From JARBUG01 sp035628915 (GTDB taxonomy: Bacteria; Bacillota; Sulfobacillia; Symbiobacteriales; Symbiobacteriaceae): a stretch of 64,000 nucleotides of DNA. The notes under the pieces are model-generated. The model made no database searches and had not been told where the DNA came from. It was given only the letters and a program-made list of their open reading frames with translations. The translations under genes and the position numbers were made by a program. Below are positions 41,863-50,975 of this stretch, one piece after another; the stretch's first letter is position 1, and every line of letters starts with the position of its first letter. The stretch spans positions 1-64,000 of the forward strand of contig DASPIW010000060.1 in the NCBI GenBank assembly GCA_035628915.1, in the 5' to 3' direction.

Positions 41863-42699
41863 TCAGTCGCGGGGATTGGGGAGCAGGAACGGCGGTACTT
41901 GCCGGCCGTCGATGTCAGTAAAGCCGTACTGGCGGGCGAGGGCGCCGACCGCCAGCGTCTGCCCGGTTCTATTGAGTACTTCGGGGTCGGAGGCAAGGGC
42001 TACCACGGCCCGCCCGATGTACTCGGGTGATTCCGTCTGCTCAAGATCTTCCGCTGTCAGCTGATGCTCCATGACCACCTCGGTGCGCATCCAGCCCGGG
42101 CTGAGGGCGACCGCCGCAATGCCATGGGGCTTGAGTTCAACACCCATTCCGTAGGCCATGCGGTTAATGGCTGCCTTGGCGACGTCGTAATACAGGTTGG
42201 ACAGATACTTGCCACGGTCGTAGAAGGTAGTGTTGACAATAAGCCCCCGGCCCTGGGGCAGCATGAGCGGCACAGCGAGCCTGCTGGCTACAAAGTGCGC
42301 CCGCACGCCGTCTCGAAACATGCCATCCCAGCGGTCATACTGCTCCCAAAAGGGCACGGAGAAATGATCCATGTCGTCTTCATAGCCGCGCCAGACGTTG
42401 TTGACCAGAATATCGAGCTTTCCCTGCTCCTCCCTGATGCGCCCGAACAAGGCGATAACGTCGGCATCCACGGTGTGGTCGCACCGGACGGGGATGCCAA
42501 CGCCCCCGCGCGCTGTGACCAACTCTGCGGTCTGATCAATCGTTTCGCTGCGGTTACGGGGGTTGGGGCCGCCTGCGGCGCTGCGCCCCGTCACGTAGAC
42601 GGTGGCTCCCGCTTCGCCCAGGGCCGTGGCAATCCCCCGCCCGGCGCCCCTGCTGGCGCCGGTCACGAGCGCCACCTTTCCTGCCAAGACCTTCTGCAT
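41863..42699 (-). CDS. Short-chain dehydrogenase/reductase (DHRS1-like)
   Basis: The 278-aa protein has the cofactor motif TGASRGAGRGIA (about 14-25) and VNNVWRG in place of the usual NNAG. Y-x3-K is intact in YYDVAK. The usual catalytic Ser region reads I-V-N-T-T-F, so Thr may substitute. The NNVWRG variant is typical of the DHRS1/SDR subgroup of unknown substrate. The ATG has GGAGGTG upstream. Confidence 0.85.
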   Translation of the reverse strand: MQKVLAGKVALVTGASRGAGRGIATALGEAGATVYVTGRSAAGGPNPRNRSETIDQTAELVTARGGVGIPVRCDHTVDADVIALFGRIREEQGKLDILVNNVWRGYEDDMDHFSVPFWEQYDRWDGMFRDGVRAHFVASRLAVPLMLPQGRGLIVNTTFYDRGKYLSNLYYDVAKAAINRMAYGMGVELKPHGIAAVALSPGWMRTEVVMEHQLTAEDLEQTESPEYIGRAVVALASDPEVLNRTGQTLAVGALARQYGFTDIDGRQVPPFLLPNPRD

Positions 42700-42842
42700 A
42701 CTGACACCTCCATTCGTGAGACGTCCTCATCATAGCCCTTGATTCATGACACCCACTGTCATATTGTCTACAAGAAAGACGGCAAACCGGAAGTCCGGGA
42801 GGAAATGGTGTACGCCTTTCAGCTGCGCAATGATGGCGAACC

Positions 42843-43766
42843 TCACCAGGCGGATGGCTCACCACCAGCAGTGAGGGCGCCCGCCCGGACCAACTCCTCG
42901 GTCAGGCTGAACAGAGCCTGCAAAGCTGGGGAGAGCCACTTATCCTTGTGGTGCACCAACTGCGTTCTGATCGCGAAATCCGGACCTCGCCACCTAAGGT
43001 CGGCCAGTTGTCCGGTCTGTAGTTCGGCTTCCACCACCATCCGAGGGAGAAGGCTGACCCCCAGTCCGCTGATAACCAGTTTCTTAATCGCCTCGATGCT
43101 GCCGGATTCCAGCACTGAGCCGGGCTGGATTCCGGCTTCGGTCAGGAAGCCGTCCAGGACCGCCCGATAGCTGTTGCCGCTCTCCGTCAGAATCAGCGAC
43201 TCTCCTTGCAGGTCAGTTGGCCTAAGGGGAGTCTTCGTTGTAATGGGGTGATCAGGCGCGGCCAGGAGCATGATCGGCTCCTCCAGCAGCGTCTGGGCCA
43301 TCAACTTGGGCGAGATGAGCGGTCGATCCAGGTAGAAGGAGGCATCAATGGAGTTGTCCAGGAGCCAGCGGTGCAAATCAGCGGAGCCGCCTAACTTGAG
43401 AATGAGCTCCACCTCCGGATAGCGTCGGCGATACTCCTTCAGTACGGGCGGCAATCGGGCGATACAGAGCGACTCCGGCGCACCGATGCGCAGGGTGCCT
43501 CTCGGGAGCGCCGATTGGGCGACCATCTCCCGCGCTTCGGCGATCAGTTTCAAGACCTGTTCGGCATACGGCAACAGTCGTTCGCCATCTGATGTGAGGA
43601 CGACCTTGCGGCCCAAGCGCTCAAAGAGTCGGATTCCCAGGTTATCTTCCAGCAGTCGGATCTGTGCGGAGATAGATGATTGTGCATAGTCCAAAAGCTC
43701 GGCGGCCCGGGAGAAGCTCCCCGCTCGCGTCACCGCCGTGAAGGCTTGGAGTTGTTTGATCTCCAT
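42843..43766 (-). CDS. LysR-family transcriptional regulator
   Basis: A 307-aa LTTR. The N-terminal winged helix (LQAFTAVTRAGSFSRAAELLDYAQSSISAQIRLLE, here cited as residues ~5-40) is followed by the effector domain RGTLRIGAPESLCIARLP. It is divergent from the LysE-type exporter gene, with 171 bp between. The standard LTTR arrangement suggests it controls that exporter and represses itself. Confidence 0.92.
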   Translation of the reverse strand: MEIKQLQAFTAVTRAGSFSRAAELLDYAQSSISAQIRLLEDNLGIRLFERLGRKVVLTSDGERLLPYAEQVLKLIAEAREMVAQSALPRGTLRIGAPESLCIARLPPVLKEYRRRYPEVELILKLGGSADLHRWLLDNSIDASFYLDRPLISPKLMAQTLLEEPIMLLAAPDHPITTKTPLRPTDLQGESLILTESGNSYRAVLDGFLTEAGIQPGSVLESGSIEAIKKLVISGLGVSLLPRMVVEAELQTGQLADLRWRGPDFAIRTQLVHHKDKWLSPALQALFSLTEELVRAGALTAGGEPSAW

Positions 43767-43937
43767 CCAGACCTCTCCCTGCTATCGGTATTTGCGATCG
43801 ATGTTATCCAAACAATCGTCTGTACAGATTCCACGCTCCAATGAAATAATAACGAACAGGAAATGTCCATACGGAATCGGAAATTGGGGCCAGGCCGGCC
43901 GGCCAGATGCAGCAGCAACGGCAGGGGAGTGGTCAAA

Positions 43938-44573
43938 ATGGCAACGGTCATGGCGCTGGCGGGTATCCTATTGACGGTATTGGTCGGGGCAATGAGCCCC
44001 GGCCCCAGTTTTGTGACGGTGGCACGGATGGCGATTTCCGATTCCCGGCGCAGCGGTGTCGCCGCCGCAGTCGGCATGGGCGTCGGTTCGGCGCTCTTTG
44101 CGGTCCTCGCCATGCTGGGATTGAAGTCCCTGCTGATAGCCTTGCCCTGGCTCTATGGGGCGCTGAAAGTGGTGGGCGGAGGTTATCTGGTCTATGAGGG
44201 TGTTCGAATCTGGCGCGGGGCGAAAGCGCCGGTCAGCGTTGAGCAGACGGTAGCCGAAGCGGCCGAGACCGGGCGGCGCGCGTTTACCTTGGCCTTGTTG
44301 GTCCAGCTCAGCAACCCGACCACCATCGCTTTCTTTGGCAGTATCTTTGCTGCGATGCTCCCCAGGACGGTACCGGCTCCGGTCGCCATTGCGTTGCCAC
44401 CGCTGGTCTTCGTAGTGGAAACCGCTTGGTACGGGGTGGTGGCCCTGGTGCTGTCATCTTCAGGATCGCGCTCGGTCTATCTGCGTTCGAAGACCTGGAT
44501 CGACCGCACCGCCGGGAGCCTCATGGGGCTCCTTGGCCTGAGACTGGCGGCCTCCCTGGCCCTGGGGGGATGA
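43938..44573 (+). CDS. LysE/RhtB-family amino acid exporter
   Basis: It is 211 aa from the ATG at 43938 (MATVMALAGILLTVLVGAMSPGPSFVTV). AGGGGAG is upstream; an earlier in-frame start at 43863 would add 25 hydrophilic residues. Six hydrophobic helices and the family motifs MSPGPSFV and LVQLSNPTTIAFFGSIF are present. It probably exports an amino acid or related metabolite under LysR control. Confidence 0.9.
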   Translation: MATVMALAGILLTVLVGAMSPGPSFVTVARMAISDSRRSGVAAAVGMGVGSALFAVLAMLGLKSLLIALPWLYGALKVVGGGYLVYEGVRIWRGAKAPVSVEQTVAEAAETGRRAFTLALLVQLSNPTTIAFFGSIFAAMLPRTVPAPVAIALPPLVFVVETAWYGVVALVLSSSGSRSVYLRSKTWIDRTAGSLMGLLGLRLAASLALGG

Positions 44574-44662
44574 CCGGCCAATCGTACGGGATCGCCCTCC
44601 TGGTCGGAAACGAAAATGGGAAGGCACTTCCAGTAGGGTTCTTCAAGTTCCTGATGGTGGAA

Positions 44663-44700
44663 AAAGCGGGCTTCCCTTAGCGCCGGGGGAAGCCCGCTTT
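44663..44700. terminator. Bidirectional terminator between LysE-like and hydrolase genes
   Basis: AAAGCGGGCTTCCC/GGGGAAGCCCGCTTT forms a 14-bp stem with a 9-nt loop. Flanking A/T runs on both sides let it serve the converging genes. Confidence 0.85.
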
Positions 44701-44702
44701 CA

Positions 44703-45473
44703 CTATGCCAAGAACTCAAGCAAGCGCTTGGTAAACCGGGGCGGGTCCTCCACCGGGGCGGAGTGGCCGACTTCGTCCCAGACTTCGAGCACGGCGCCGG
44801 GAATGGTCTGCCTGGTCCGCTCCATCATCTCCAGGGTGACCAGCATGTCTTGCTTGCCGTACAGAATCAGCGTCGGCACCTGCATCAACGCTGCGGGTCC
44901 GGTAAGGTCCATATCGTCCAGTGCGCGGCCGTTGGGAATCAGCGCGGCAGCCGACTTGGTGACTGACTCCTCCAGCAGCCGGTCGTAGTATTCATCCTTC
45001 GGCGCCGTGGGCATCATGGCCGCCAGCGCCATCTTGAGAACAACCGGCATTTTGACAGCCGCTTCGAGCTGAGCGTACCGCTCGGGCGGCGTCTTTAGTC
45101 CCTCAGAGGGTGCGGAGTTGATCAGCACAAGCTTCTCCACAGCTTCGGGATGGTTGACCGTCAGATATTGGGCGACGCCGCCGCCCAGTGAGTGGCCGAC
45201 CACTGTGAAGCGACCCAGGCCAAGGGCCCGCGTCAACTGGAAAACGTCTTCCGCCAGGTCGTTCATCGACCAGGCGGGCGCCGGCTTGTCAGAGTCGCCA
45301 CAGCCCCGAAGGTCGGGCGCCACGGCCCTCACACCTACTGGCAGCCCCGCCATCGCTCGTTCCCACCACAAAGACGAGGCCGCGTTCCCATGGATCAACA
45401 GCACAACCCGGTCGCCGCTGCCGTGCTCCCGGTAGAACATCCGCAGTCCATTTGCGATTCTGATCGCAGGCAT
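44703..45473 (-). CDS. Alpha/beta hydrolase (epoxide hydrolase/haloperoxidase-like)
   Basis: The 256-aa protein from ATG 45473 (MPAIRIANGLRMFYREHGSG) has AGGGGG upstream; a GTG one codon earlier is also possible. The motifs are HGNAASS (oxyanion), VVGHSLGGGVAQ (nucleophile Ser), an acid near LYGKQDML and His in EVGHSAPVEDP. The substrate is unknown. It has its own promoter and lies downstream of the large BTAD regulator on the same strand. Confidence 0.85.
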   Translation of the reverse strand: MPAIRIANGLRMFYREHGSGDRVVLLIHGNAASSLWWERAMAGLPVGVRAVAPDLRGCGDSDKPAPAWSMNDLAEDVFQLTRALGLGRFTVVGHSLGGGVAQYLTVNHPEAVEKLVLINSAPSEGLKTPPERYAQLEAAVKMPVVLKMALAAMMPTAPKDEYYDRLLEESVTKSAAALIPNGRALDDMDLTGPAALMQVPTLILYGKQDMLVTLEMMERTRQTIPGAVLEVWDEVGHSAPVEDPPRFTKRLLEFLA

Positions 45474-45502
45474 CACACCGACCCCCTCGCACTGAAATTA
45501 CC

Positions 45503-45532
45503 TATATAGTAGTAACTTCTAGTCACAGGCAA
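45503..45532 (-). promoter_or_regulatory. Promoter of the hydrolase gene
   Basis: TTGCCT (45532-45527) and TATATA (45508-45503) on the minus strand have an 18-bp spacer. They sit immediately after the BTAD regulator stop. A short TTAC...GTAA dyad overlaps the -10. Confidence 0.55.
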
Positions 45533-45533
45533 G

Positions 45534-48500
45534 TTACAGATCGACGCTGCGGCGAATTCGCTCGTATAGCTGGACGGTGGTGGGCATGGGCTTGACGCCC
45601 AACTCCTTCTCCAGGCAGACCGCGCATTTGTCAAAGACCCGCATCGCCTTGGGCCGGTTGCCCAGGCGGAAGTAGCTGTACATGAGCAGCCGGTAGGCTT
45701 CCTCCCAGCAGTGGTCCCGCGCCAGAATCCGGTCGCATAGGTGGATGCAGCGCTCGTAGTCCTCCTCGCGGGCCGCGTACTGCGCCAGCCATTCGGCCGC
45801 CCGCAAGTATAGGACCTGCAGGCGCTCCCGCTCCTCGGTGCACCAGTCCTCGTAAGGTGCATCTTCCAGAAAATCGCCCTGGTACAGGTCCAGTGCCTGG
45901 CGCAGGAGAGCCGCCGCCTCCGCCTCCCCGCCCCGGGCACCGAGCCCCCGGGAGACCAGCGATTCAAACTCATCGGCGTCGAGCCAGAAGCCCGACGCCA
46001 GGTTCAACCCGTAGGCCGAGCCTTGCCGGAGGATGTAAAAGGAGCCGGACCGGGCGGTACGGTTGGGTTCCAGGGCGTTGAAGAGCGCGTTGAGGGCGAC
46101 CTTGAAGTCCCGGTACGCAGTATCGGCATCAGCCTCGGGCCAGAGCAGGTCAATGATCTGCTCTTTCTGCAAGAGCCGCTTCCGGTTGGTCACGAACAGC
46201 TGCATGAGCTGGCGGGCTTTTTCCCGCTGCCACTCCCGGCTGGCGATCTCATTGCGGCCGCGCCAAACCTGGAAGACGCCCAACGTGTGCAGGCGCAGGG
46301 TGAAGCCGGGGTGATGTTCCGGGTTGGGAATGCCAAGCTCGGCGAGCAGCCATGCGGCGTAGTCGGCCCTGACGCCCCGCTTGTGGGCGTCGCTCAGCAG
46401 GGGAATCAGGACCTGGGGATCCCGGGGGCCAAAGAACGTGCGCTTCGTAAACAGAAAACTGTACCCGTTGGTCTGGGTGCTGCTCAGCGCCTGGGCCATC
46501 GCCGTGTCAAAGGCTTCCCAGTTGCCGCTCCGCCGGGCGGCCTTTGCCTGCCAGAGCCGGGTCAGAGCCAGCCCATGGGAATCGCCCGACGCCAGGAAAG
46601 CCTCCTCGGCTTCCTGCAAATACTGGTCGGCCTCGGGGCGCCCGCACACGTAGGCGCTGCTGCCCAGACTCATCAGGCAGAAACCGTGAAACCAGCTGTC
46701 CCGGGCGGCAGCGGCAATCTCGGCGCCCTCGCTGCCGAAGCGGCGGGCCAGGGGCCAATCGCCGGCGAGATGGCCGTACAGCATGCAGAGCCCGGCCAGG
46801 GGCTCCGATTTGCCCCGGACGACCCGGAGCCCGTCCATGATCTCAATCGCCGTGTGGTACTGGGCCGCGATCTCATCCACGGTGCTGAGCGGGTTGAGCT
46901 GCAGGGCGTGCCCGAGCCGGATGAAGCCCACGCCTTCCACAAACGGCGACCGCTTCAGGCGCCCGGTCTGAATGCCCTCGTCGGCCGCCCGGCGGGCCCG
47001 GTCGCCGTCACCCATCAGGGCAGCAATCAGGGAGATGAGCAGTGGGACTTCCCGGTGGCTGTGGCTGGCGCCGGTCCGCCCCTTGCGGGCCTGCCGCTCC
47101 AGCGAGCCCATGGCGGCAGCAAGTCGCCCCGTGCGCAGGTGGGCACGCACGTCGAGGTCTTCGCGCAGGGGCATCTGGGCGGCGGCCAGGCTGGCGAACC
47201 GGGCCGCATCGTCGGGGCGGCCCCGATTGGTCTCGTTCTCGGCGACCAGGGCCATGAGCTGCGCCCGCTCCCGCTCGCCCAGCGCATCCGCCAGTTGCAG
47301 CGCCTCGCGGAACAAACCCTCGGCGTCGCCGGGGGAGATCGTGTCCAGATAGACTCGCGCCTGCCCCTGCAGGGCGAAGCAGAGCCCACGCCGGTCCCCG
47401 GCGCTCCGGTACGCCTCGGCGGCCCGCCGGTAGTGGGCCAGCGCCTCCTGAAACCGGCTCGTCAGCCGCTCGACATCGCCCCGGCGGAGCAAGAGCTGCG
47501 GCTCGCGGGCAAAGGCGGCTTCCGGAAGTTGCCCCAGCAGCCCGTCCAGGACATCCACCCGACCGGCTTCCAGAAGCCCGATGGCAGCCTGATGAATCAC
47601 CCTGGCGGAGCGTGCATACTCGCCGGCGGCAAGGTAGTGGGCGGCCGACGTCTCCAGGGTCTCCCCTGCCTCGAAGTGCCGCGCGGCCATCAGATGGCCG
47701 GCGCGCCATGCATCGGGGTCACGCTGTGCGCGCTCCCGCAGGAACTGGTGAAACAGCTGGTGATACCGGTACGAACCGCCCCCGAGGGGCTGAATGAAAA
47801 GCCCGTTCTCTTCCAGGGCCGCCAGCACGCCCGCCGAACCCGGCTCGCCCATCAGCGCGTCGCAGGCGTCGGGCGTCAGCCGTTCAAGCACGGCGGTGGT
47901 CAGCAGAAAACGTCGGACCCATGGCTTCTGCCGGTCCAGCACTTCCTGGGCCAGATAGGCGAAGAGTGCCTCCAGCGTGGAGGGCTCCCGGTCCCAGACC
48001 CGGCGCAGCGTCGATCCCTTGCGCAGCCCCTGCCAGATGAGCTGCAGGGCGATGATCCAGCCTTCGGTCCGGTCGGCCAGTTCACCGGCCTGCTGGGGCG
48101 TCAAATCGACCCCATATTGGTCCTCGAACAGGACCTCGATTTCATCGCGGGTAAAAGCCAGGTCAGCTTCGCCCAACTCAACCACTTCGGCCCGCGCCCG
48201 CCATTTGGGCAGGCTGGGCAGCGGCGGGCGCCGGCGGCTGGCCAACAGCAGATGCACTTGCGGGGGAATATGCTCGACGAGGTGCTCCACCATCGCCTGC
48301 ACTGCCGGCACCTGATCAACCAGATGAAAATCGTCCAGCACAATCAAGGTCTCCGGCTGGCTCGAGAAGACCATATCGTTGATCAGGCCCTCAACGGCCA
48401 GGTGCCACGGCCGGTTGGACCCCTCTCCCTCCTGCAGCACCGACAGTGACTTCTCCCCGATGAGGGGGCTCTGCAGCCGGAGGGCGTAGACCAGGTGCAG

Positions 48501-48761
48501 CAAGAAGGGCAGCGGGTCCGCATCGCCCTCGGCGACGGAGTACCACACCACCCGCTGGGGCACATCGGCCAGGAAGCTGGCCAGGGCAGTCGTTTTCCCA
48601 TAGCCCGGGCCGGCCTGAAGAACCGTGAGCGGGACCTCCAGCGCCTCCCGGAGCTTCAGGTGCAGGCGCGGCCGGACCAGCGTGTGCCGGCGCGGGCGCG
48701 GGGGCAGCAGCTTGGCTCGCAGTACCTGGTCCTCACCGAACAGCACGGGCCTCACCCCCAT
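45534..48761 (-). CDS. MalT-like ATPase/TPR regulator with C-terminal winged-helix-BTAD module
   Basis: About 1075 aa. The N-terminal STAND/MalT-type ATPase has Walker A GPGYGKTT near residue 50 and L-I-V-L-D-D-F-H as Walker B. A middle region of TPR repeats covers about 380-800. The C-terminal OmpR-type DNA-binding domain is LHTLGVFQVWRGRNEIASREW ... LLWPEADADTAYRDFKVALNAL, and a BTAD helical domain ends the protein. DNA binding at the C-terminal rather than a LuxR HTH makes it SARP-like. The start is uncertain: TTG 48770, ATG 48761 or GTG 48746. It follows the MFS gene by only 36 nt, so it is likely co-transcribed. Confidence 0.9.
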   Translation of the reverse strand: MGVRPVLFGEDQVLRAKLLPPRPRRHTLVRPRLHLKLREALEVPLTVLQAGPGYGKTTALASFLADVPQRVVWYSVAEGDADPLPFLLHLVYALRLQSPLIGEKSLSVLQEGEGSNRPWHLAVEGLINDMVFSSQPETLIVLDDFHLVDQVPAVQAMVEHLVEHIPPQVHLLLASRRRPPLPSLPKWRARAEVVELGEADLAFTRDEIEVLFEDQYGVDLTPQQAGELADRTEGWIIALQLIWQGLRKGSTLRRVWDREPSTLEALFAYLAQEVLDRQKPWVRRFLLTTAVLERLTPDACDALMGEPGSAGVLAALEENGLFIQPLGGGSYRYHQLFHQFLRERAQRDPDAWRAGHLMAARHFEAGETLETSAAHYLAAGEYARSARVIHQAAIGLLEAGRVDVLDGLLGQLPEAAFAREPQLLLRRGDVERLTSRFQEALAHYRRAAEAYRSAGDRRGLCFALQGQARVYLDTISPGDAEGLFREALQLADALGERERAQLMALVAENETNRGRPDDAARFASLAAAQMPLREDLDVRAHLRTGRLAAAMGSLERQARKGRTGASHSHREVPLLISLIAALMGDGDRARRAADEGIQTGRLKRSPFVEGVGFIRLGHALQLNPLSTVDEIAAQYHTAIEIMDGLRVVRGKSEPLAGLCMLYGHLAGDWPLARRFGSEGAEIAAAARDSWFHGFCLMSLGSSAYVCGRPEADQYLQEAEEAFLASGDSHGLALTRLWQAKAARRSGNWEAFDTAMAQALSSTQTNGYSFLFTKRTFFGPRDPQVLIPLLSDAHKRGVRADYAAWLLAELGIPNPEHHPGFTLRLHTLGVFQVWRGRNEIASREWQREKARQLMQLFVTNRKRLLQKEQIIDLLWPEADADTAYRDFKVALNALFNALEPNRTARSGSFYILRQGSAYGLNLASGFWLDADEFESLVSRGLGARGGEAEAAALLRQALDLYQGDFLEDAPYEDWCTEERERLQVLYLRAAEWLAQYAAREEDYERCIHLCDRILARDHCWEEAYRLLMYSYFRLGNRPKAMRVFDKCAVCLEKELGVKPMPTTVQLYERIRRSVDL

Positions 48762-48797
48762 GCGGGGCAATCTTCCACTCTCGCCTCACTATTTCCT

Positions 48798-50147
48798 CTA
48801 TGATGTGGGGATCGCCGCCGCCCGCGGGAGCAAACCGGTTGAAGCAGCCAGGGCCAGGGCGACAACGGCCATGGTTCCGTAGAGGACCGGCGCCCCACCC
48901 CCGAGGCGGGCTGGCAGCAGCAACCCCGACATGAGGGCGCCGCAAATGTTGCCCAAGTACCGGGCCGAGTACCACACCCCGGATCCCACGCCCACGTCAT
49001 CCGGCGGGCAGGCGGCCAGAGCAGTGGCCTGGACCGGCGCCCCGGTCAGACCGGTGCCAATGCCGGCCATCACCAGAGATGCGGCCAGCAGCCACACCGG
49101 CGTGACTTCGGAGAGTCCCATAAACGCCAGAGCGGTGGCCAGGTACAGCAGGCCGCCCGCCACTACCGGGATGCGACGGCCAAACCGGTCCGAAAGCCTG
49201 CCCGCGATAGGCGCCACCAGCACCTGCATGAGGGAGAAGACTGCCATGAGCACGCCCGACGTCGCCGGGTGCAGGCCACGCCCTTCCTGCAGATAGAGCG
49301 GGACGGCCACCAGCATGATATAGACCATGCTGTGCAGCAAGAAGATGGCCAGGTTGGAGGCGCCGAACCCAGGGAGACGGAAGAGGCCGAACCGGATGAG
49401 CGGGTCTGGCGCACGCTCCTCCAAACGATAGAGCAGCACCGCCAGGACTGCCGCCACGGGCAGGACCGTCCAGAGCGGAATCGGCAGTGTGCCGCCCTTC
49501 CACAGGTTGAGGGCCACCACCGTGCCGCCGATCAGGGCGGTGAAGACGGTCGTTCCGGACCAGTCAAACGGGGTGCGCACGCCGCCGGGCGACGGCGGCA
49601 GCACCCGGGCACCCAGCCAGAGCGCCATGGCCACGGCGGGCACGTTGATCCAAAAAATGCCCCGCCAGCCCAGGCTGCTCACCAGCAGCCCACTGATGAC
49701 GGGACCCATAGTCAGCCCCATACTGAAAGTTCCTACGTAGAGTCCCATTGCCTTACCCTGGTGCTCCAGGGGATAGGCCAGCCGAATCAGGGCGGCGGCG
49801 TTCGGGCCGAGGGCCGATGAAGTCAGCCCCTGCAGAACCCGGAACAGGACCAGCACGGGAAAGCTGGCCGCCGTCGCGGCACCGAGCGATGCCAGTCCAA
49901 ACAACACCAGCGCCAGCAGGAAGACCGTGCGGTGTCCGTAGCGGTCTCCAAGCTTGCCGGCCATGGGCTGCATGCTCGTGATGACCACCAGATAGAGCAA
50001 CACCAGCCACGTAGTCGCCGAAACCGAGACGTGGAAATCGTTCATGATTGGGGCCAACCCGACCGACAGCATGCTGGTGTTGAGCGGCACCATGATTGCC
50101 CCGGCAGTGGCAGCGAAGAGGACAAGCAGCCGGTTGCGCTCACTCAT
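48798..50147 (-). CDS. MFS multidrug-type transporter (EmrB/QacA-like)
   Basis: It is 449 aa from the ATG at 50147 (MSERNRLLVLFAATAGAIMVPLNTS). AAAGGAT is upstream; an ATG at 50243 would add 32 unlikely residues. It has 12-14 helices, motif A GKLGDRYGHRTVF and motif C-like GPVISGLLVSSLGWRGIFW, all typical of drug:H+ antiporters of the DHA2/DHA1 group. The downstream BTAD/MalT-like regulator may respond to its substrate. Confidence 0.88.
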   Translation of the reverse strand: MSERNRLLVLFAATAGAIMVPLNTSMLSVGLAPIMNDFHVSVSATTWLVLLYLVVITSMQPMAGKLGDRYGHRTVFLLALVLFGLASLGAATAASFPVLVLFRVLQGLTSSALGPNAAALIRLAYPLEHQGKAMGLYVGTFSMGLTMGPVISGLLVSSLGWRGIFWINVPAVAMALWLGARVLPPSPGGVRTPFDWSGTTVFTALIGGTVVALNLWKGGTLPIPLWTVLPVAAVLAVLLYRLEERAPDPLIRFGLFRLPGFGASNLAIFLLHSMVYIMLVAVPLYLQEGRGLHPATSGVLMAVFSLMQVLVAPIAGRLSDRFGRRIPVVAGGLLYLATALAFMGLSEVTPVWLLAASLVMAGIGTGLTGAPVQATALAACPPDDVGVGSGVWYSARYLGNICGALMSGLLLPARLGGGAPVLYGTMAVVALALAASTGLLPRAAAIPTS

Positions 50148-50208
50148 GGCAATATCCTTTCGTTTTCGCAAAGAAACTTTGAGATAACTAGCCTTCGGCA
50201 AGGTGGAT

Positions 50209-50214
50209 AGTATA
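50209..50214 (-). promoter_or_regulatory. Possible -10 box of the MFS/BTAD transcript
   Basis: TATACT on the minus strand lies about 60 nt before the MFS start. No -35 at the right distance is convincing, so activator dependence is possible. Confidence 0.35.
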
Positions 50215-50300
50215 CCCTTCCGCGACTGGCCATGTGAAATCAATCACAAAAAGTAAGGATTTTGGTCGATTAGCGTAATAAACGTACCCGAACAATCCGA

Positions 50301-50306
50301 TATAAT
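50301..50306 (+). promoter_or_regulatory. -10 box of the first zinc-ribbon gene
   Basis: A perfect TATAAT lies 54 nt before the start codon of the first Com-like gene. The -35 region (ATAAAC) is poor, so this promoter may need an activator or an alternative contact. Confidence 0.55.
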
Positions 50307-50359
50307 GAGCTTGGTGATAGGGCAGTCCTCTTCCCCCATGCACCGGAGGCGGGCCAACG

Positions 50360-50563
50360 ATGCAGACTATCCGATGCCAATGTGGCAAAATTGTATGTGA
50401 AATTCAGAACATGCCTGTCACGCCCAGGATCGAATCAAAGCCACTGACCGGCACGGGTCCAGCCGCAGTGATCATGTGCCGGCATTGCAAGCGATACGTC
50501 ATCTTGCGGGTCCCCGCGATCGCTTCGGTAGGCTACGCAAACGAGGTCCGGGAAGGTGCTTGA
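50360..50563 (+). CDS. Com-like small zinc-ribbon protein, copy 1
   Basis: A 67-aa protein with two cysteine knuckles, C-x-C-G-K-x-x-C near residues 6-13 (MQTIRCQCGKIVC) and CRHCKRYVILR near 40-50. The layout (IRC..C-GK ... I-x-C-x-x-C-K-R) resembles the phage Mu Com family of RNA-binding zinc fingers, but overall similarity is modest and no mom-like gene is near. The GGAGG site lies 10 nt upstream. It is paralogous to the next gene and is followed by the same structured element. Confidence 0.8.
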   Translation: MQTIRCQCGKIVCEIQNMPVTPRIESKPLTGTGPAAVIMCRHCKRYVILRVPAIASVGYANEVREGA

Positions 50564-50585
50564 ACAAGTTCATAAGTTTTACCCC

Positions 50586-50659
50586 CGAGGTGTAAGACAC
50601 TAAGTCAGCCCAGAGGCATAAAGTCCAGAGGCATGCACGTTTATTGTGCATGCCTTTTT
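50586..50659 (+). ncRNA. Conserved structured element, copy A, ending in a terminator
   Basis: This 74-nt element is nearly repeated at 50976-51050. Shared blocks are CGAGGT, AAGACA, the small hairpin GAC-(5 nt)-GUC, GCC-(4 nt)-GGC, AAGUCC, GAGGCAUGCA and a 10-bp terminator stem (AGGCATGCAC/GTGCATGCCT) followed by T5. It starts 22 nt after the stop of Com-like copy 1 and ends 61 nt before copy 2. I do not recognise it as a known riboswitch class. Confidence 0.75.
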
Positions 50660-50720
50660 GTTTTTCCGTTTCATCCGGCGCTCCAGCTTATAGGCCAACA
50701 TGGCTAAAAGGGGGGAGACA

Positions 50721-50954
50721 ATGCACAGCATCCGTTGTCGGTGCGGCAAGATCGTCTGTCAATTGGAGAACATGTCGGAGCCGCCGAGAGTCGAGGAAGG
50801 CCCCCACCCAGTGGACGGCCCAGCCGCGGTGATTCTCTGCCGCCACTGCAAGAGGTACGTGATCCTTCGGTTCACGTCCCTGTCAGCCGTCTACACCGCA
50901 TCTGACGTGGAGCACCTGCAACAAGGGAGTCGTGTTGTCGCGGGCCGGTCGTAA
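50721..50954 (+). CDS. Com-like small zinc-ribbon protein, copy 2
   Basis: It is 77 aa from the ATG at 50721 (MHSIRCRCGKIVC), with AAAAGGGGGGAG directly upstream, which favours this over the ATG 7 codons earlier. The shared core with copy 1 includes IRC-x-CGKIVC, GPAAVI-x-CRHCKRYVILR; the tail differs. The cysteines could bind one zinc. Its close tandem position and similarity show a gene duplication together with the RNA element. Confidence 0.8.
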   Translation: MHSIRCRCGKIVCQLENMSEPPRVEEGPHPVDGPAAVILCRHCKRYVILRFTSLSAVYTASDVEHLQQGSRVVAGRS

Positions 50955-50975
50955 TCAAACTCCATATCCAGTCCA

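Noticed and set aside
44570..44680. 36-codon plus-strand frame overlapping the LysE-like stop (ATGA)
   Set aside because: The start lacks spacing from any SD and the frame runs into the terminator stem, so coding is doubtful.
46023..48449. 808-codon plus-strand frame opposite the BTAD regulator
   Set aside because: It mirrors codon bias of the minus-strand gene; no RBS, no recognisable motif.
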